Shown here: piece by piece, positions 7,212 through 9,506 of the stretch | How positions within the stretch are numbered: the stretch's first letter is position 1 | How the letters are laid out: each line of letters opens with the position of its first letter | Source: Planctomycetota bacterium | GTDB taxonomy: Bacteria > Planctomycetota > Phycisphaerae > FEN-1346 | Direction of reading: 5' to 3' | Assembly (NCBI GenBank): GCA_026386995.1 | Contig: JAPLMO010000129.1 | Span: forward strand, 1 to 9,506 | DNA length: 9,506 bases | The notes under the pieces: generated by a model | Database searches by the model: none | Seen by the model: only the letters and a program-made list of their open reading frames with translations | Told to the model about the DNA's origin: nothing | Made by a program: the position numbers and the translations under genes

Positions 7212-7352
7212 TTAGCCCGCCGTGCAAGGTGGCGGGTTGATGACGAATCACACCTTCCCGGCAAGCGTGCGTTCAATGTCCTCGGGGTACTCGAACTCGA
7301 CTTGCGCCTCCGGCTCCAGGTGCTCCTTCAGAATGCAGCGGATGCGGGCATT
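7212..7352 (-). pseudogene. Remnant C-terminus of a second CapK/PaaK-like adenylate-forming ligase
   Basis: Reading leftward, this stretch encodes ARIRCILKEH followed by LEPEAQVEFEYPEDIERTLA, then GKV, a TGA stop at 7248-7250, and FVINP, with an in-frame TAA at 7212-7214. It aligns without gaps to the last part of the intact neighbouring ligase (residues about 404-443; the shared EFEYP..IERT.AGK), with about half the residues identical. On the DNA the match is at a constant offset of 253 bp, including a 16-base identity (7285-7300 and 7538-7553). The TGA falls where the intact copy has R439, consistent with CGA changing to TGA. It keeps the A10-type catalytic lysine region, but nothing recognisable precedes position 7352, so it cannot make an enzyme. 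The divergence suggests an old paralogue or a replaced copy rather than a fresh duplication. The stretch from 7353 to 7461 shows nothing I can assign. Confidence 0.75.
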
Positions 7353-7461
7353 GCGGCTGCCCGCTCGACAGCCGGGTCCCAGGCTCTGCTCACACTGTAT
7401 TGCCTGTCGTCATGGCGTCTTCTTCCAACCGGACCGACGACCGCCCCGGCCGGCGGCAGGT

Positions 7462-8817
7462 CTACCCGCTCGTGCGGGCCAGGTAATTGTTGATAATGTA
7501 CCGCGCCTTCCCGGCGGGCGTGCGCTCGATGTGGGTCGGGTACTCGAACTCGATCGAGGCCGCGTCGCCCAGGTTCTCGTGCAGGATGGCGAGCATCTTC
7601 TTCTCCTCGATGGGCCGGTCGTACTGCGGCGTCGGGACAATCCGGATCTTGACTTGCCCAGGGGCATCCTGGACGAACTGGAAGGCCTCCGCCCCGCGAA
7701 CGTAACGGAAGACCAGGGCGCCGATGGCCCCTCCGATGCGGCTGCCGTCGCACCGGACAAGCATGTCGTTGACGCGTCCGTCCACACGCAGGATGCGGCC
7801 GAGCCCCCGCCCGCAGGAACAGGGCTCGTCGGTCAGTATCCCCGCGTCGTTGTTCATGTACCGCAGAAGCGGCATCGCGTAGCAGTCCAGGTCCGTCAGC
7901 AGGAAGGGGCCTTCGCCGGAGAAGGCCGCGTCTCCGTTCGGCAACTGCACTTCCATGACCGCATGCTCGTCGCAGCGGTGGTAGCCTTCACTTTCGCCGC
8001 ACTGGTACCCGAGGCTGTTGATCTCGCAGCAACCATAGTAGGGGAGCACACGGGCGGAGAAAACCTCCTGTATCTTGTCGCGCCAGGCGTCGAGCATCGG
8101 CTCGGCCGTCGGGAAAACGGCATCGAGTTTCAGGCTTAGTCCGGCCTCCTGAACCATCAGCGCGAAGAGGTAGCCGACGGAGGTGTAGGTGATGAGATGC
8201 TGCGCCGAAGAATCACGCATCCGCTGCACGTACTCGCCGACATTTTGCCGGTCCAGTTCGAACGCGGGCAGGAACAGGTCTTTTTCACCGAGGAGCCGCG
8301 TGGCCGCTTGGCGCCACCAGGCCGTGTGGGCCTGGCCCAGGCTGCCGCCGAAGAGGAAGATCCGCGGCATGCCCAGGCGGAGCCCGCCCCATGCCTGCCC
8401 TCGGGCGTAGCACTGGTTGTGCCAGGCCGCGTCGCGTTTGCGACGGCGGATGCACACGGGTTCGCCGGTCGTCCCGCCCGACCGCGCCTCGAACGTGTCC
8501 TTGTCGGGGATGTTCGTGGCCCAGAGACGCTCGCGGTTCTCCCGGACAATGTCCCTTGTCAGGGGAGGCAGTTTCGGCAGATCGGCGATGGCTGTGATGT
8601 CGCCGGGCTTCAGGCCGCGCTGGTCCATGACCTCGCGGTAGTATGGCACGTGGGCATAGCAGTGTTCGATCAGGGCCTGCAACTTGGAGTTCCGCAACCC
8701 CTCGAGGCGCTCCCGCGGCCACCACTGGCTCTCTTCGAGAAAGTCGAGAACCTCCTGGGCAGGGTAATGGCGCAGCCACCAGTAGATGCGTTTGACCGGG
8801 TGATGTTTCATCCTCAA
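7462..8817 (-). CDS. CapK/phenylacetate-CoA ligase-like adenylate-forming enzyme
   Basis: This 451-residue protein belongs to the AMP-forming acyl-CoA synthetase superfamily, in the PaaK/CapK branch found in capsule loci. Landmarks in order are the phosphate-binding loop SGGTTGEP (113-120), TAEP (237-240), YYGCCEINSLGYQC (260-273) at the adenine/acyl pocket, TDLDCYAMPLLRY (308-320), GRVNDML (347-353) at the domain hinge, and TPAGKARYIIN (433-443) with the probable catalytic lysine K437. C273, H280, C333 and C335 (CGESEGYHRC and CSCGRG) are placed like a structural metal site seen in some relatives. It would activate a carboxylic acid with ATP, possibly for acylation or amidation of the glycan; the substrate is unknown. 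The first start here is TTG at 8817, supported by AAGGAGG 10 bases upstream; the ATG at 8811 would leave a 16-base spacing. It heads the minus-strand operon. Confidence 0.9.
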   Translation of the reverse strand: MRMKHHPVKRIYWWLRHYPAQEVLDFLEESQWWPRERLEGLRNSKLQALIEHCYAHVPYYREVMDQRGLKPGDITAIADLPKLPPLTRDIVRENRERLWATNIPDKDTFEARSGGTTGEPVCIRRRKRDAAWHNQCYARGQAWGGLRLGMPRIFLFGGSLGQAHTAWWRQAATRLLGEKDLFLPAFELDRQNVGEYVQRMRDSSAQHLITYTSVGYLFALMVQEAGLSLKLDAVFPTAEPMLDAWRDKIQEVFSARVLPYYGCCEINSLGYQCGESEGYHRCDEHAVMEVQLPNGDAAFSGEGPFLLTDLDCYAMPLLRYMNNDAGILTDEPCSCGRGLGRILRVDGRVNDMLVRCDGSRIGGAIGALVFRYVRGAEAFQFVQDAPGQVKIRIVPTPQYDRPIEEKKMLAILHENLGDAASIEFEYPTHIERTPAGKARYIINNYLARTSG

Positions 8818-8827
8818 AGTGGCATCG

Positions 8828-8834
8828 CCTCCTT
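8828..8834 (-). promoter_or_regulatory. Strong Shine-Dalgarno site deciding a TTG start
   Basis: AAGGAGG on the minus strand is near-perfect. Its end lies 10 bases from the TTG at 8817 and 16 bases from the ATG at 8811, which favours the TTG. Only two residues differ between the two choices. Confidence 0.6.
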
Positions 8835-8928
8835 AACGGCCAACTGGAAGCACGCGCATACTGAAAGGCGGTCGCACATACGCTCCGCCGCACTCCGATT
8901 GGTTCCAGCCTTAGTTAGCATCACGAGT

Positions 8929-8957
8929 ATTATCGGCACAACGCCGGCGTGTGACAA
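8929..8957 (-). promoter_or_regulatory. Sigma70-like promoter for the minus-strand ligase-Wzy-GT operon
   Basis: On the minus strand, TTGTCA (8952-8957) and GATAAT (8929-8934) each match five of six consensus bases and are separated by exactly 17 bases. Transcription would begin near 8922, giving a leader of about 105 nt before the TTG start. The site sits in the most AT-rich part of the window, in the divergent intergenic region. Housekeeping consensus rules may not hold fully for this lineage. Confidence 0.5.
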
Positions 8958-8994
8958 GAGCAAATCTCCGGCACTGTTCTGGAACTATTTCTCT

Positions 8995-9023
8995 TTTCCG
9001 CCCGCGAGATATTCGAGTACAAT
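8995..9023 (+). promoter_or_regulatory. Possible weak promoter for the right-edge gene
   Basis: TACAAT at 9018-9023 matches five of six bases of a -10 box. The hexamer 17 bases upstream (TTTCCG, 8995-9000) is poor. Transcription would start near 9030. Between there and the ATG at 9077 lie a short CCAG/CTGG hairpin (9038-9049) and two copies of TATCTG nine bases apart (9043-9048, 9052-9057), either of which could be an operator half-site or chance. Confidence 0.25.
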
Positions 9024-9076
9024 TCCGTGAACGGTTACCAGTTATCTGGAGTATCTGCGGGACCAGGCGCGATGAC

Positions 9077-9506
9077 ATGGCCGATGACGCAGAAAGTCCG
9101 ATGACGCCCGCCGCAGAGGCGGCCCTTGGACCGCCGCAGGCGGTTCGTCTGCGTGCTGCCCTGCCGGGGGAGTTGCGGGATGCGTCGCGTCTTCAGTACA
9201 CGCTGGAAACACTCCTCGGGCCGCTGGGGCTGGCGCCCGACTTTGAGACGCAGCCGGCGCCCGCCGCGGATGCCGCCGCGCTATCCTGGCCTGGCCGGCC
9301 TGGGCAGACGGAGGTGGACCTCTCGCGGCTGCGGGATGCCTTTGCCGCAATCTCCGGCGAGCGGGAACGGAATCTGCTGCGCGACCACCTGGGCCGCGTG
9401 GCCGCCTCGGTGCTGAAGGTTGATTGCAGACGGCCCATTTATTCGGAGTGGGCCCGGGAGATCGGCCACGCGCTGGCAGCCCTGAATCCGACGTGGCAGC
9501 CGCCGG
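9077..9506 (+). CDS. Partial hypothetical protein, N-terminal part (runs off right edge)
   Basis: From the ATG at 9077 the frame stays open for 143 codons to the window end, starting MADDAESPMTPAAEAALG and continuing with LQYTLETLLGPLGLAPDFE (about residues 42-60), a charged helical stretch SGERERNLLRDHLGRVAASV, and RRPIYSEWAREIGHALAALN. Codon use matches the other genes, with strong G/C at third positions. The LQYTLETLLGPLGL segment resembles the opening of some large glycan-locus proteins that carry a polysaccharide deacetylase domain further on (DUF7033 type). That is only a weak impression, because the diagnostic part is not in the window. The ribosome site is weak (AGG 9 bases upstream); a second in-frame ATG lies at 9101. 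No signal peptide is seen. It is divergent from the ligase operon. Confidence 0.65.
   Translation, partial: MADDAESPMTPAAEAALGPPQAVRLRAALPGELRDASRLQYTLETLLGPLGLAPDFETQPAPAADAAALSWPGRPGQTEVDLSRLRDAFAAISGERERNLLRDHLGRVAASVLKVDCRRPIYSEWAREIGHALAALNPTWQPP

Noticed and set aside
7464..7479. CCCGC/GCGGG hairpin at the 3' end of the ligase as a terminator
   Set aside because: It lies within the coding region next to the stop, has a 5-bp stem and no T-run; expected by chance at this base composition.
7222..9030. Long plus-strand open frames (305 and 277 codons) opposite the ligase
   Set aside because: They run antisense to the ligase, whose motifs are unambiguous, and through the promoter region; composition is shadow-like.
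9072..9104. Ten-codon frame starting at the ATG just before the right-edge gene and ending in an ATGA overlap at 9101-9104
   Set aside because: It could be a leader peptide, but it overlaps the better ATG at 9077, has no clear ribosome site and shows no attenuator-like codon run.
1..9506. CRISPR arrays, tRNA or rRNA genes, defence or toxin-antitoxin systems
   Set aside because: No regularly spaced repeats, no cloverleaf-like or rRNA-like stretches, and no defence-type proteins could be seen on either strand.

Overview
This is a GC-rich bacterial window with densely packed genes, good Shine-Dalgarno sites and a set of cell-surface polysaccharide genes. Gene content and the style of the left-edge transposase would fit an environmental Planctomycetota or a similar high-GC Gram-negative lineage. 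No rRNA or single-copy marker is present, so the phylum is a guess.

Layout. (1) At the extreme left, minus strand, is the first 28 codons of an IS630-like transposase running off the edge, followed by about 110 bases with small inverted repeats. (2) A plus-strand block at 198-4266 holds four genes: a nitroreductase-family flavoprotein, a polysaccharide pyruvyl transferase, a NodB-like carbohydrate esterase homologue, and a SAM-dependent methyltransferase. They lie 10 bp, 49 bp and -4 bp apart and look like one operon. (3) After a 39-bp convergent gap comes a minus-strand block at 8817-4306, read right to left: a CapK/PaaK-type adenylate-forming ligase, a Wzy/O-antigen-ligase-type multispanning membrane protein, and a GT4 glycosyltransferase. 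Between the ligase and the Wzy-like gene is a decayed piece of a second, diverged ligase C-terminus. (4) A 259-bp divergent intergenic region has a good sigma70-like promoter for the ligase operon. It leads to a plus-strand gene at 9077 that is still open at the right edge.

How the genes could work together (inference). The GT4 enzyme would add a sugar to a lipid-linked repeat unit and the Wzy-like protein would polymerise or ligate it. The pyruvyl transferase, methyltransferase, deacetylase-like enzyme and adenylate-forming ligase would decorate it with pyruvate ketal, methyl and acyl changes. No initiating glycosyltransferase, flippase, export channel or length-control kinase is seen, so this is part of a larger locus. 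I found no defence system, CRISPR array or RNA gene. The most distinctive local signal is the remnant second ligase, evidence of gene turnover inside the locus.
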